From contig CAYLIC010000071.1 in assembly GCA_964383815.1 (NCBI GenBank), forward strand, positions 1-5,296: a DNA stretch of 5,296 bases, written 5' to 3'. Positions 1 through 5,097 of this stretch are shown piece after piece; position 1 is the stretch's first letter, and every line of letters begins with the position of its first letter. The position numbers were made by a program, and so were the translations under genes. The stretch is from UBA11524 sp964383815. GTDB taxonomy: Bacteria > Bacillota > Clostridia > Christensenellales > Aristaeellaceae. The notes beneath the pieces were generated by a model that saw only the letters and a program-made list of their open reading frames with translations, was not told the DNA's origin and ran no database searches.

Positions 1-55
1 GCGCACCAGCCACATCAGCGTGGTGCTGGACCAGAAGAAGGCGAAGGAGGCTTAA
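1..55 (+). CDS. rplV: 50S ribosomal protein L22, C-terminal end (partial)
   Basis: This is the tail of the gene upstream; its start lies outside the window. In the frame of codons beginning at base 2, 17 codons are readable before a TAA stop at 53-55. They give RTSHISVVLDQKKAKEA, which matches the conserved L22 ending (RTSHI-x-VVL) followed by a lysine-rich tail. L22 is a 50S protein whose long loop lines the peptide exit tunnel; only the end of the globular part is visible here. It is followed after 3 bases by rpsC, the normal S10 operon order. The last codons (GCG AAG GAG GCT) contain the Shine-Dalgarno site for rpsC. The call rests on the short conserved motif together with gene order. Confidence 0.93.
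   Translation, partial: RTSHISVVLDQKKAKEA
45..50 (+). promoter_or_regulatory. Ribosome binding site of rpsC, inside the end of rplV
   Basis: AGGAGG (AAGGAGG with the preceding A) lies 8 bases before the rpsC ATG at 59. It sits wholly within the last sense codons of rplV, so a ribosome finishing L22 passes over the initiation site of S3. This suggests coupled translation of the two genes. Confidence 0.85.
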
Positions 56-58
56 TCC

Positions 59-727
59 ATGGGTCAGAAAGTGAATCCCCACGGCGCCCGCGTTGGTGTG
101 ATCTTCGATTGGTCCACCCGCTGGTATGCCGGCAAGAAGGATTTTGCGAACAACCTGGTTGAAGACCACAAGCTTCGCAAGATGCTGAAGGAAAAGTACT
201 ACTCCACCGGCATTAGCCGCATTGATATTGAGCGCACTGCCCAGACCATTACGGTGAACATCTTCACCGCCAAGCCTGGCATGATCATCGGCCGCGGCGG
301 CGCTGGCATTGAGGCCCTGAAGGCCGACATCACCAGCTTCCTGGGCCGTCCTGCTCACATCAACGTGATGGAGATCAAGCAGCCCGATGCTGATGCTCAG
401 CTGGTGGCTGAAAACATTGCCCAGCAGCTGGAGAAGCGCATCAGCTTCCGCCGCGCCATGAAGCAGGCCCTGCAGCGCGCCATGAAGATCAATGGTGTGA
501 AGGGCATCAAGGCCAGCGTCAGCGGCCGCCTGGGTGGCGCTGACATTGCCCGCAGCGAGCACTACCACGAGGGTTCCATCCCGCTGCAGACGCTGCGCGC
601 CAACATCGACTACGGCTTTGCCGAAGCCAAGACCACCTATGGCCGTCTGGGCGTGAAGGTCTGGATCTACAAGGGACAGATTCTTCCCAAGGCCAAGAAG
701 GCTCCCGCCGCGAAGGAGGTAAAGTAA
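59..727 (+). CDS. rpsC: 30S ribosomal protein S3
   Basis: S3 is a 30S head protein at the mRNA entry channel; with S4 and S5 it contributes to unwinding of structured mRNA. The 222-residue length fits the family. The N-terminus MGQKVNPHGARVG is the typical S3 opening. A type II KH domain covers roughly residues 40-110 with its GXXG loop at GRGG (78-81). The C-terminal domain carries RRAMK (131-135), the basic patch linked to mRNA unwinding in E. coli, and SGRLGGADIARSE (155-167), the most conserved stretch of the family. The tail is rich in lysine and alanine. The ATG start has AGGAGG 8 bases upstream and homology from the second residue. It lies 3 bases after rplV and 3 bases before rplP, and its final codons carry the rplP ribosome binding site. 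Confidence 0.99.
   Translation: MGQKVNPHGARVGVIFDWSTRWYAGKKDFANNLVEDHKLRKMLKEKYYSTGISRIDIERTAQTITVNIFTAKPGMIIGRGGAGIEALKADITSFLGRPAHINVMEIKQPDADAQLVAENIAQQLEKRISFRRAMKQALQRAMKINGVKGIKASVSGRLGGADIARSEHYHEGSIPLQTLRANIDYGFAEAKTTYGRLGVKVWIYKGQILPKAKKAPAAKEVK
713..719 (+). promoter_or_regulatory. Ribosome binding site of rplP, inside the end of rpsC
   Basis: AAGGAGG is encoded by the last codons of S3 (GCG AAG GAG GTA AAG). It is 11 bases from the ATG at 731 and 17 from an in-frame ATG at 737. This supports 731, which also restores the family start MLMPKRVK. Confidence 0.8.
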
Positions 728-730
728 CCC

Positions 731-1171
731 ATGCTGATGCCCAAGAGAGTTAAGCGCCGCAAGGTTTTCCGTGGCCGCATGAAGGGCGCCGCTCACCGCG
801 GCAACTTCATCGCCTACGGCGAGTATGGCCTGCAGGCGATGGAGCCCTGCTGGGTGACCTCCCAGCAGATTGAGGCCGCTCGTATCGCCCTGACCCGCTA
901 CACCAAGCGTGGCGGCCAGGTGTGGATTAAGATTTTCCCCGACAAGCCCGTTACCGAGAAGCCTGCTGAGACCCGCATGGGCTCCGGCAAGGGCTCTCCC
1001 GAGTACTGGGTGGCAGTTGTGAAGCCCGGCCGCGTTCTGTTCGAAGTGGCTGGCGTGCCGGAGGAGGTTGCCCGCGAGGCCCTGCGCCTGGCTGCCCACA
1101 AGCTGCCCATGAAGACCAAGTTCATCAAGCGTGAAGATGAAGCTAAGACTGAAGCGGGTGGTGAAGAATAA
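731..1171 (+). CDS. rplP: 50S ribosomal protein L16
   Basis: L16 is a late-assembling 50S protein at the base of the central protuberance, where it helps position A-site tRNA. The protein is 146 residues, at the upper end of the family range because of an acidic tail after about residue 134 (REDEAKTEAGGEE). The MLMPKRVKRRK opening, the GNFIAYGEYGLQA segment (24-36) and TRMGSGKGSPEYWVAVVKPGR (81-101) are diagnostic. Arg82 aligns with the E. coli arginine (R81) that is hydroxylated there; whether that happens here is unknown. The VPEEVAREALRLAAHKLP helix (109-126) closes the fold. ATG 731 was chosen over ATG 737 by homology and spacing. The TAA stop overlaps the rpmC ATG by one base. Confidence 0.99.
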   Translation: MLMPKRVKRRKVFRGRMKGAAHRGNFIAYGEYGLQAMEPCWVTSQQIEAARIALTRYTKRGGQVWIKIFPDKPVTEKPAETRMGSGKGSPEYWVAVVKPGRVLFEVAGVPEEVAREALRLAAHKLPMKTKFIKREDEAKTEAGGEE

Positions 1172-1362
1172 TGAAGGCAAATGAATTCTCCGCTATGAAC
1201 AAGGAGCAGCTGACTGCCAAGGTTGCGGAACTCAAGAGCGAGCTGTTCAACCTTCGTTTCCAGCTTGCCACCGGTCAGCTGCAGAACACCATGCAGATCA
1301 CCGCTGTCAAGCGCGACATCGCTCGTGCCAAGACCGTTCTTCGCCTCAAGGAACAGGCGTAA
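1171..1362 (+). CDS. rpmC: 50S ribosomal protein L29
   Basis: L29 is a small, two-helix 50S protein at the rim of the peptide exit tunnel, beside L23, near the docking site of trigger factor and SRP. The 63 residues match the family. The core ELKSELFNLRFQLATGQLQN (20-39) and the following TAVKRDIARAKTVLR (44-58) form the expected antiparallel helical hairpin. The ATG at 1171 shares its A with the TAA stop of rplP (TAATG). No AAGGAGG-like site lies before it, only weak purine-rich GTGGTGAAG, so initiation probably depends on ribosomes terminating on rplP. I kept this start because MKANEF is close to the usual L29 N-terminus and no other start fits. Confidence 0.98.
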   Translation: MKANEFSAMNKEQLTAKVAELKSELFNLRFQLATGQLQNTMQITAVKRDIARAKTVLRLKEQA

Positions 1363-1372
1363 GAGTTACTGA

Positions 1373-1379
1373 AAGGAGG
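1373..1379 (+). promoter_or_regulatory. Ribosome binding site of rpsQ
   Basis: AAGGAGG, 11 bases from the ATG at 1391, is the only recognisable signal in the 28-base gap after rpmC. The spacing is longer than the 7-9 bases typical of this cluster. It supports ATG 1391 as the S17 start. Confidence 0.8.
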
Positions 1380-1390
1380 CAGCCGCTTCA

Positions 1391-1666
1391 ATGTCTGAAA
1401 TCAACAACACTCAGGAGCGTGGTCTGCGCAAGACCCGGATTGGCATTGTCGTGTCCGACAAGATGGACAAGACCTGCGTTATCCAGATCAAGACCCGCGT
1501 CCGTCATCCCCTGTATGGCAAGATCATGAACCAGACCAGCAAGCTGAAGGTGCATGATGAGAACAACGAGTGCGGTATCGGCGACACCATCAAGGTGATG
1601 GAGACCCGCCCGCTGTCCAAGGACAAGCGCTGGCGCCTGGTCGAGATCATCGAGAAGGCCAAGTAA
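1391..1666 (+). CDS. rpsQ: 30S ribosomal protein S17
   Basis: S17 is an early-binding 30S protein with an OB fold that contacts the 5' domain and central regions of 16S rRNA. It is 91 residues, slightly longer than many homologues because of a polar N-terminal extension (about residues 1-10) before the conserved LRKTRIGIVVSDKMDKT (12-28). The family signature GDTIKVMETRPLS (64-76) is intact, followed by KDKRWRLVEIIEKAK. The start ATG is backed by AAGGAGG at an 11-base spacing. In E. coli this gene ends the S10 operon; here rplN follows after 24 bases with no terminator visible, so transcription probably continues. Confidence 0.99.
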   Translation: MSEINNTQERGLRKTRIGIVVSDKMDKTCVIQIKTRVRHPLYGKIMNQTSKLKVHDENNECGIGDTIKVMETRPLSKDKRWRLVEIIEKAK

Positions 1667-1690
1667 TCCGCGCGTTAAGGAGGAAAAACT

Positions 1691-2059
1691 ATGATTCAGC
1701 CGCAAACCCGGCTTAAGGTTGCCGATAACTCCGGCGCCAAGGAAATCATGTGCATCCGCGTGCTGGGCGGTTCTTTCCGCCGTGATGGCTCCATCGGTGA
1801 CATCATCGTGGCCAGCGTGAAGAGCGCCACCCCCGGCGGTACCGTGAAGAAGGGCGATGTGGTTAAGGCCGTTATCGTCCGCATGCGCAAGAACAAGCGT
1901 CGTCCTGATGGCAGCTACATCAAGTTTGACGACAACGCTGCCGTTATCATCAACGACAGCAAAATGCCCCGTGGCACCCGTATCTTTGGACCTGTGGCCC
2001 GCGAGCTGCGTGAGAAGGACTTCATGAAGATCGTCTCCCTGGCTCCCGAAGTTCTGTAA
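1691..2059 (+). CDS. rplN: 50S ribosomal protein L14
   Basis: L14 is a beta-barrel 50S protein on the subunit interface, forming bridges to the 30S; in other bacteria it is also the binding site of the silencing factor RsfS. The 122 residues are exactly the common length. Conserved stretches run throughout: MIQPQTRLKVADNSGAKE (1-18), CIRVLGGS (21-28), ATPGGTVKKGDVVKAVIVR (46-64), RRPDGSYIKFDDNAAVII (70-87) and PRGTRIFGPVARELRE (93-108), ending in FMKIVSLAPEVL. The ATG is preceded by AAGGAGG with 7 bases of spacing. This is the first gene of the spc operon in E. coli nomenclature; here it is joined closely to rpsQ. Confidence 0.99.
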   Translation: MIQPQTRLKVADNSGAKEIMCIRVLGGSFRRDGSIGDIIVASVKSATPGGTVKKGDVVKAVIVRMRKNKRRPDGSYIKFDDNAAVIINDSKMPRGTRIFGPVARELREKDFMKIVSLAPEVL

Positions 2060-2073
2060 GGAGGTAAAACGAT

Positions 2074-2406
2074 ATGCACGTTAAGTCTAATGATCAGGTC
2101 GTTGTCATCTCCGGCAAGGACAAGGGCAAGAAGGGCAAGATTACTGCCGCTTTCCCCAAGACCGGTCGCGTGATTGTTGAGGGCGTGAACGTTGCTACCA
2201 AGCACCAGAAGGCCCGCAATGCCATGCAGCCCGGCGGCATCATCAAGAAGGAGCTGCCCATCGACGCTTCCAACGTGATGCTGGTGTGCTCCAAGTGCGG
2301 CAAGGCCACCCGCGTTGCTCACAAGGTGACCGTTACCGAAGTGAACGGCAAGGCTACCCGCAAAATGATCCGTGTGTGCAAGAAGTGCAACGCGGAAATC
2401 GACTGA
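2074..2406 (+). CDS. rplX: 50S ribosomal protein L24, zinc-ribbon (C+) form
   Basis: L24 initiates 50S assembly by binding the 5' domain of 23S rRNA and lies near the tunnel exit. The N-terminal KOW motif is clear at about residues 7-33 (DQVVVISGKDKGKKGKI). The middle KHQKARNAMQPGGIIKKELPI (43-63) and the NVMLVC strand are typical. The C-terminal part carries paired cysteines, C72-x2-C75 and C102-x2-C105, spaced like a zinc ribbon; many L24 proteins lack these. Zinc binding is inferred from the spacing alone. At 110 residues it is a little longer than the usual 102-105. AAGGAGG overlaps the rplN stop codon, 9 bases before the ATG. It ends with tandem in-frame stops, TGA then TAA (2404-2409). 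Confidence 0.98.
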   Translation: MHVKSNDQVVVISGKDKGKKGKITAAFPKTGRVIVEGVNVATKHQKARNAMQPGGIIKKELPIDASNVMLVCSKCGKATRVAHKVTVTEVNGKATRKMIRVCKKCNAEID

Positions 2407-2424
2407 TAAAGGAGGAAAAGCCAA

Positions 2425-2970
2425 ATGGCTACCCGTTTGAAGGAAAAATACCTGGCCGAGGCTGTTCCTGCTTTGCAGCAGAAGTTCAGCTACAAGAACG
2501 TCATGGAAATCCCCAAGCTGGAGAAGATCGTTATCAACATGGGCCTGGGCGAGTGCAAGGACAACGCCAAGTCCCTGGAGATGGCGGTGAATGAGCTGAC
2601 TGCCATTGCCGGCCAGAAGCCCATGGTGACCAAGGCCAAGAAGTCCATCGCCAACTTCAAGCTGCGCGAAGGCCAGAGCGTTGGCGCAAAGGTTACCCTC
2701 CGCGGCGCCCGCATGGAGGAGTTCATGGACAAGCTCGTCAGCGTTGCGCTCCCCCGTGTGCGCGACTTCCGCGGCGTGAGCACCAAGGCCTTTGACGGCC
2801 GCGGCAATTACGCCCTGGGCATCAAGGAGCAGCTGCTCTTCCCCGAAATCGACTATGACAAGGTGGAGAAGATCCGCGGTATGGAAATGATCTTCGTCAC
2901 CACTGCCAAGACCGATGAGGAGTGCATGGAGCTGCTGCGGCTGCTGGGCATGCCCTTTGCGCAGGCGTAA
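2425..2970 (+). CDS. rplE: 50S ribosomal protein L5
   Basis: L5 binds 5S rRNA with L18 (and in some species L25), sits in the central protuberance and contacts P-site tRNA and the 30S head through S13. The 181 residues match the family (about 179). Markers include IPKLEKIVINMGLGE (29-43), the signature region LTAIAGQKPMVTKAKKSIANFKLREG (59-83), VTLRGARMEEFMDKL (90-104), LPRVRDFRGVS (109-119), FDGRGNYALGIKEQLLFPEI (123-142) and the C-terminal IFVTTAKTDEECMELLRLLGMPF. Initiation at ATG 2425 is supported by AAAGGAGG 9 bases upstream. In E. coli the region around this start binds S8 as the spc operon feedback site; I see no convincing equivalent here. Confidence 0.99.
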   Translation: MATRLKEKYLAEAVPALQQKFSYKNVMEIPKLEKIVINMGLGECKDNAKSLEMAVNELTAIAGQKPMVTKAKKSIANFKLREGQSVGAKVTLRGARMEEFMDKLVSVALPRVRDFRGVSTKAFDGRGNYALGIKEQLLFPEIDYDKVEKIRGMEMIFVTTAKTDEECMELLRLLGMPFAQA

Positions 2971-2973
2971 TTG

Positions 2974-2980
2974 AAGGAGG
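2974..2980 (+). promoter_or_regulatory. Ribosome binding site deciding the GTG start of rpsZ
   Basis: AAGGAGG lies 9 bases from GTG 2990. The next in-frame ATG (3005) would be 24 bases away and would remove the conserved MAKTS residues, so the GTG is the start. Confidence 0.85.
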
Positions 2981-2989
2981 AAAATCAAA

Positions 2990-3175
2990 GTGGCTAAGAC
3001 GAGCATGAAACTCAAGCAGGCGAGGACGCCCAAGTTCTCCACCCGCGCCTACACCCGTTGCCGCCTGTGCGGTCGTCCGCACTCTGTGCTGCGCAAGTAC
3101 GGTGTATGCCGTATCTGCTTCAGAGAGCTGGCCTACAAGGGCCAAATCCCCGGTGTCCGCAAGGCCAGCTGGTAA
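2990..3175 (+). CDS. rpsZ: 30S ribosomal protein S14, type Z (zinc-binding)
   Basis: S14 is a 30S head protein next to S3 and S10. This is the short form of 61 residues found in Gram-positive bacteria and several other groups, with four zinc-ligand cysteines: C24-x2-C27 and C40-x2-C43. The sequence KFSTRAYTRCRLCGRPHSV (15-33) and the invariant ending CFRELAYKGQIPGVRKASW are textbook. The start is GTG at 2990, the only non-ATG start of the window; AAGGAGG at 2974-2980 gives a 9-base spacing, and MAKTSMK fits the family N-terminus. The gene uses AGG and AGA arginine codons that are scarce in its neighbours. Some databases name this gene rpsN or rpsN1. Confidence 0.99.
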   Translation: MAKTSMKLKQARTPKFSTRAYTRCRLCGRPHSVLRKYGVCRICFRELAYKGQIPGVRKASW

Positions 3176-3205
3176 GCGGGGAACAGAACGGAAGGAGGTA
3201 CCATC

Positions 3206-3607
3206 ATGGTTGTGAATGATCCCATTGCCGATATGCTCACCCGCATCCGCAACGCCCAGGTCGCCAAGCACGACGCTGTGACGCTGCCTGCCAGCAACAC
3301 AAAGAAGGCCATCGCCAAGATTCTGCTGAACGAAGGCTATGTGAAGGCTGTGGACTATGTCGACGACGGACTGCAGGGCGAGATTAAGATTACCCTGAAG
3401 TATGTCAACGGCAAGCAGACCCCTGTCATTGCGGGCCTGAAGCGTATTTCTAAGCCCGGCCTGCGCGTGTATGCGCGCTGCGAAGAGCTGCCCAAGGTTC
3501 TGGGCGGCCTGGGCATCGCCATCATCAGCACCAGCAAGGGTCTGATGACTGACAAGGAAGCACGGAAGAACGCCATCGGCGGCGAAGTGCTTGCCTACAT
3601 TTGGTAA
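3206..3607 (+). CDS. rpsH: 30S ribosomal protein S8
   Basis: S8 binds helix 21 of 16S rRNA in the central domain and is a primary assembly protein of the platform; in E. coli it also represses translation of the spc operon. The 133 residues match the family. The N-terminus VNDPIADMLTRIRNAQ (3-18) is diagnostic, as is the C-terminal signature GIAIISTSKGLMTDKEAR (103-120), followed by NAIGGEVLAYIW. Residues 77-91 (GLKRISKPGLRVYAR) are the typical mid-protein linker and strand. The ATG has AAGGAGG with 7-base spacing. The 30-base gap from rpsZ is the longest in the window and shows no terminator or promoter. Confidence 0.99.
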   Translation: MVVNDPIADMLTRIRNAQVAKHDAVTLPASNTKKAIAKILLNEGYVKAVDYVDDGLQGEIKITLKYVNGKQTPVIAGLKRISKPGLRVYARCEELPKVLGGLGIAIISTSKGLMTDKEARKNAIGGEVLAYIW

Positions 3608-3622
3608 GACCGACACGTCAAT

Positions 3623-3627
3623 GGAGG
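3623..3627 (+). promoter_or_regulatory. Ribosome binding site deciding the rplF start
   Basis: GGAGG lies 7 bases before ATG 3635. An in-frame GTG at 3629, only one base after GGAGG, would add two residues before MSRIGR; it is too close to serve as the start. Confidence 0.85.
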
Positions 3628-3634
3628 TGTGATT

Positions 3635-4180
3635 ATGTCTCGTATCGGAAGACTTCCGATCACTGTTCCCGCGGGCGTGACGGTTACGGTTGACGCCGAC
3701 AACCTGGTGACGGTGAAGGGCCCCAAGGGCACCCTGAGCCAGCAGGTGAACAGCGCCATCACCGTGAAGCAGGAGGGCAACATCCTGACCCTCGAGCGCC
3801 CCACGGATTCCAAGCCCCACAAGGCTATGCACGGCCTGTACCGTGCGCTGGTGCACAACATGGTCGTCGGCGTGACCGACGGCTTCTCCAAGACGCTGGA
3901 GCTGGTGGGTACCGGCTACCGCGCCGCTGCCGAGGGCGGCAAGAAGCTGACCATCAACATCGGCTTCTCCCACCCCGTGATTCTCGATGCCCCCGAAAAT
4001 GTTACCTTCGAAACGCCCAACGCCAACACCATCGTTGTGAAGGGCATTTCCAAGCAGGTCGTGGGCAACCTTGCTGCTGACATCCGCGCCATCCGCAAGC
4101 CTGAACCCTACCTGGGCAAGGGCATCAAGTATGCGGACGAGCACATCCGCCGCAAGGAAGGCAAGACCGGTAAGAAGTAA
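3635..4180 (+). CDS. rplF: 50S ribosomal protein L6
   Basis: L6 is a two-domain 50S protein near the factor-binding site, contacting 23S rRNA helix 97 close to the sarcin-ricin loop. The 181 residues fit the family (about 177-180). The start MSRIGRLPITVPAGV, the domain 1 marker VTVKGPKGTLS (25-35), HGLYRALVHNMVVGVTDGFSKTLEL (66-90), VGTGYRAAAEGGKKL (91-105) and the signature region RKPEPYLGKGIKYADEHIRRKEGKTGKK (154-181) are all present. ATG 3635 is chosen over an in-frame GTG at 3629 by Shine-Dalgarno spacing and homology. Codons 4-9 form a perfect inverted repeat and use codons uncommon in this cluster (see the repeat entry). Confidence 0.99.
   Translation: MSRIGRLPITVPAGVTVTVDADNLVTVKGPKGTLSQQVNSAITVKQEGNILTLERPTDSKPHKAMHGLYRALVHNMVVGVTDGFSKTLELVGTGYRAAAEGGKKLTINIGFSHPVILDAPENVTFETPNANTIVVKGISKQVVGNLAADIRAIRKPEPYLGKGIKYADEHIRRKEGKTGKK
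3644..3660 (+). repeat. Inverted repeat within the first codons of rplF
   Basis: ATCGGAAG and CTTCCGAT are perfect reverse complements around a single A (3652). As RNA this could fold into a 7-bp stem with a GAC loop, beginning 9 bases after the A of the rplF ATG. It is visible directly in the sequence; a role in translation is inference. Confidence 0.6.
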
Positions 4181-4198
4181 GAAAGGGAGTGACTGCAA

Positions 4199-4567
4199 AT
4201 GTTCAAGAAGCGTGACCGTAATGAGATCCGCGAGATCCGTCATGCCCGCGTCCGCAAGAAGATCAGCGGCACCCCCGATATGCCGCGTCTTTCCGTGTAC
4301 CGTTCCAACAAGCACATTCAGGCCCAGCTGATCGACGATATCGCCGGCAAGACCCTGTGTGCTGCTTCCACCCTGGAGAAGGACATTCAGGAGCAGCTGA
4401 ATGAGCTGGACAAGAAGGGTGCTGCCAAGCTCGTTGGCAAGCTGATCGGCGAGCGTGCTGTCCAGGCTGGCATTAAGGCCGTGGTGTTCGACCGCGGTGG
4501 CTATGTCTACACTGGCCGCGTGGCGGAAGTCGCCGCGGGCGCCCGTGAAGCCGGACTCGATTTCTAA
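4199..4567 (+). CDS. rplR: 50S ribosomal protein L18
   Basis: L18 binds 5S rRNA together with L5 and anchors it in the central protuberance. The 122 residues agree with Firmicutes homologues. The basic N-terminus (1-21), rich in Arg and Lys, is the rRNA-binding extension; it contains a 9-base tandem repeat coding EIR-EIR (4223-4240). ISGTPDMPRLSVYRSNKHIQAQ (22-43), the ASTLEKD segment (56-62) and VVFDRGGYVYTGRVAEVAAGAREAGLDF (95-122) are the family hallmarks. The ATG has a weaker Shine-Dalgarno site than its neighbours, AAAGGGAG at 4182-4189, with 9 bases of spacing. It lies 18 bases after rplF and 19 before rpsE. Confidence 0.99.
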   Translation: MFKKRDRNEIREIRHARVRKKISGTPDMPRLSVYRSNKHIQAQLIDDIAGKTLCAASTLEKDIQEQLNELDKKGAAKLVGKLIGERAVQAGIKAVVFDRGGYVYTGRVAEVAAGAREAGLDF

Positions 4568-4570
4568 GAG

Positions 4571-4577
4571 AAGGAGG
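4571..4577 (+). promoter_or_regulatory. Ribosome binding site deciding the rpsE start
   Basis: AAGGAGG is 9 bases before ATG 4587. The reading frame stays open upstream through rplR to 4455, but that extension has no S5 homology, so 4587 is the start. Confidence 0.88.
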
Positions 4578-4586
4578 ACACACGCA

Positions 4587-5084
4587 ATGCAACGCTACGA
4601 ACAGGTCAGCGAATTCAAGGATCGTCTGGTCGCTGTCAATCGCGTGTCCAAGACGGTGAAGGGCGGCCGCAACATGCGGTTCTCCGCTCTGGTCGTGGTC
4701 GGTGATGAAAACGGCCGCGTGGGCGCCGGCATGGGCAAGGCTGCCGAGATCCCCGAGGCCATTCGCAAGGCCAACGAGGATGCCAAGAAGCACCTGGTGA
4801 AGGTTCCGCTGAATGGCACCACCATCCCCCACAACACCACTGGCTACTTCAGCACTGCCAAGGCCGTGCTGCTGCCCGCCCCCGAAGGTACCGGCGTTAT
4901 CGCCGGCGGCGCTGCCCGTGCTGTGCTGGAGCTGGCTGGCGTGAAGGACATCCGTACCAAGTCCTTTGGCACCAACAACCCCATCAACATGGTTAAGGCC
5001 ACCCTGGAGGCCCTCAAGCAGCTGCGCAGCGCTGAGGATGTTGCCAAGATGCGCGGCAAGACCGTGGAAGAAATCCTGGGCTAA
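4587..5084 (+). CDS. rpsE: 30S ribosomal protein S5
   Basis: S5 lies on the back of the 30S near the decoding centre, contacts S4 and S8, and influences accuracy. The 165 residues match the family (about 166). An N-terminal dsRBD-like domain spans about residues 10-75 with NRVSKTVKGGRNMRF (18-32), whose loop is the site of spectinomycin resistance changes in E. coli. The VKGGR sequence is as in sensitive wild types, so I see no resistance change. VVVGDENGRVGAGMGKAAEIPEAI (36-59), GTGVIAGGAARAVLELAGVKDI (101-122), FGTNNPINMVKATLEAL (127-143) and the ending RGKTVEEILG are diagnostic. The N-terminus is short compared with Bacillus homologues but well supported by the ribosome binding site. Confidence 0.99.
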   Translation: MQRYEQVSEFKDRLVAVNRVSKTVKGGRNMRFSALVVVGDENGRVGAGMGKAAEIPEAIRKANEDAKKHLVKVPLNGTTIPHNTTGYFSTAKAVLLPAPEGTGVIAGGAARAVLELAGVKDIRTKSFGTNNPINMVKATLEALKQLRSAEDVAKMRGKTVEEILG

Positions 5085-5089
5085 GGAGG
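5083..5089 (+). promoter_or_regulatory. Ribosome binding site deciding the rpmD start
   Basis: AAGGAGG overlaps the rpsE TAA stop. It is 8 bases from ATG 5098 but only 2 from an in-frame ATG at 5092, so 5098 is the start. The overlap with the stop codon suggests coupling of S5 and L30 synthesis. Confidence 0.85.
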
Positions 5090-5097
5090 AAATGACG

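Noticed and set aside
2286..2594. 102-codon + strand frame crossing the rplX-rplE junction
   Set aside because: It overlaps two well-conserved ribosomal proteins out of frame and resembles no protein; a frame shadow.
1915..3042. 375-codon open frame on the minus strand opposite rplN, rplX and rplE
   Set aside because: Same pattern of composition-driven antisense openness; no recognisable domain and every base is explained by the sense genes.
3176..3205. Possible terminator or promoter in the longest gap (rpsZ-rpsH)
   Set aside because: No GC-rich hairpin with a T-run and no -35/-10 pair; the gap holds only the rpsH ribosome binding site.
3200..3210. ACCAT-C-ATGGT inverted repeat over the rpsH start codon
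   Set aside because: The arms are only 5 bases with a one-base centre; after opening a workable loop, about 3 pairs remain, too weak to call.
3621..3632. Three-codon mini-ORF (ATG GAG GTG TGA) overlapping the rplF ribosome binding site
   Set aside because: No Shine-Dalgarno site precedes it, and the bases are fully explained as the rplF GGAGG and spacer.
2897..4315. 472-codon open frame on the minus strand spanning rpsZ to rplR
   Set aside because: It lies opposite five conserved genes, has no family motif, is biased to Leu, Ala, Gly and His, and results from the codon bias of the sense strand suppressing antisense stops.
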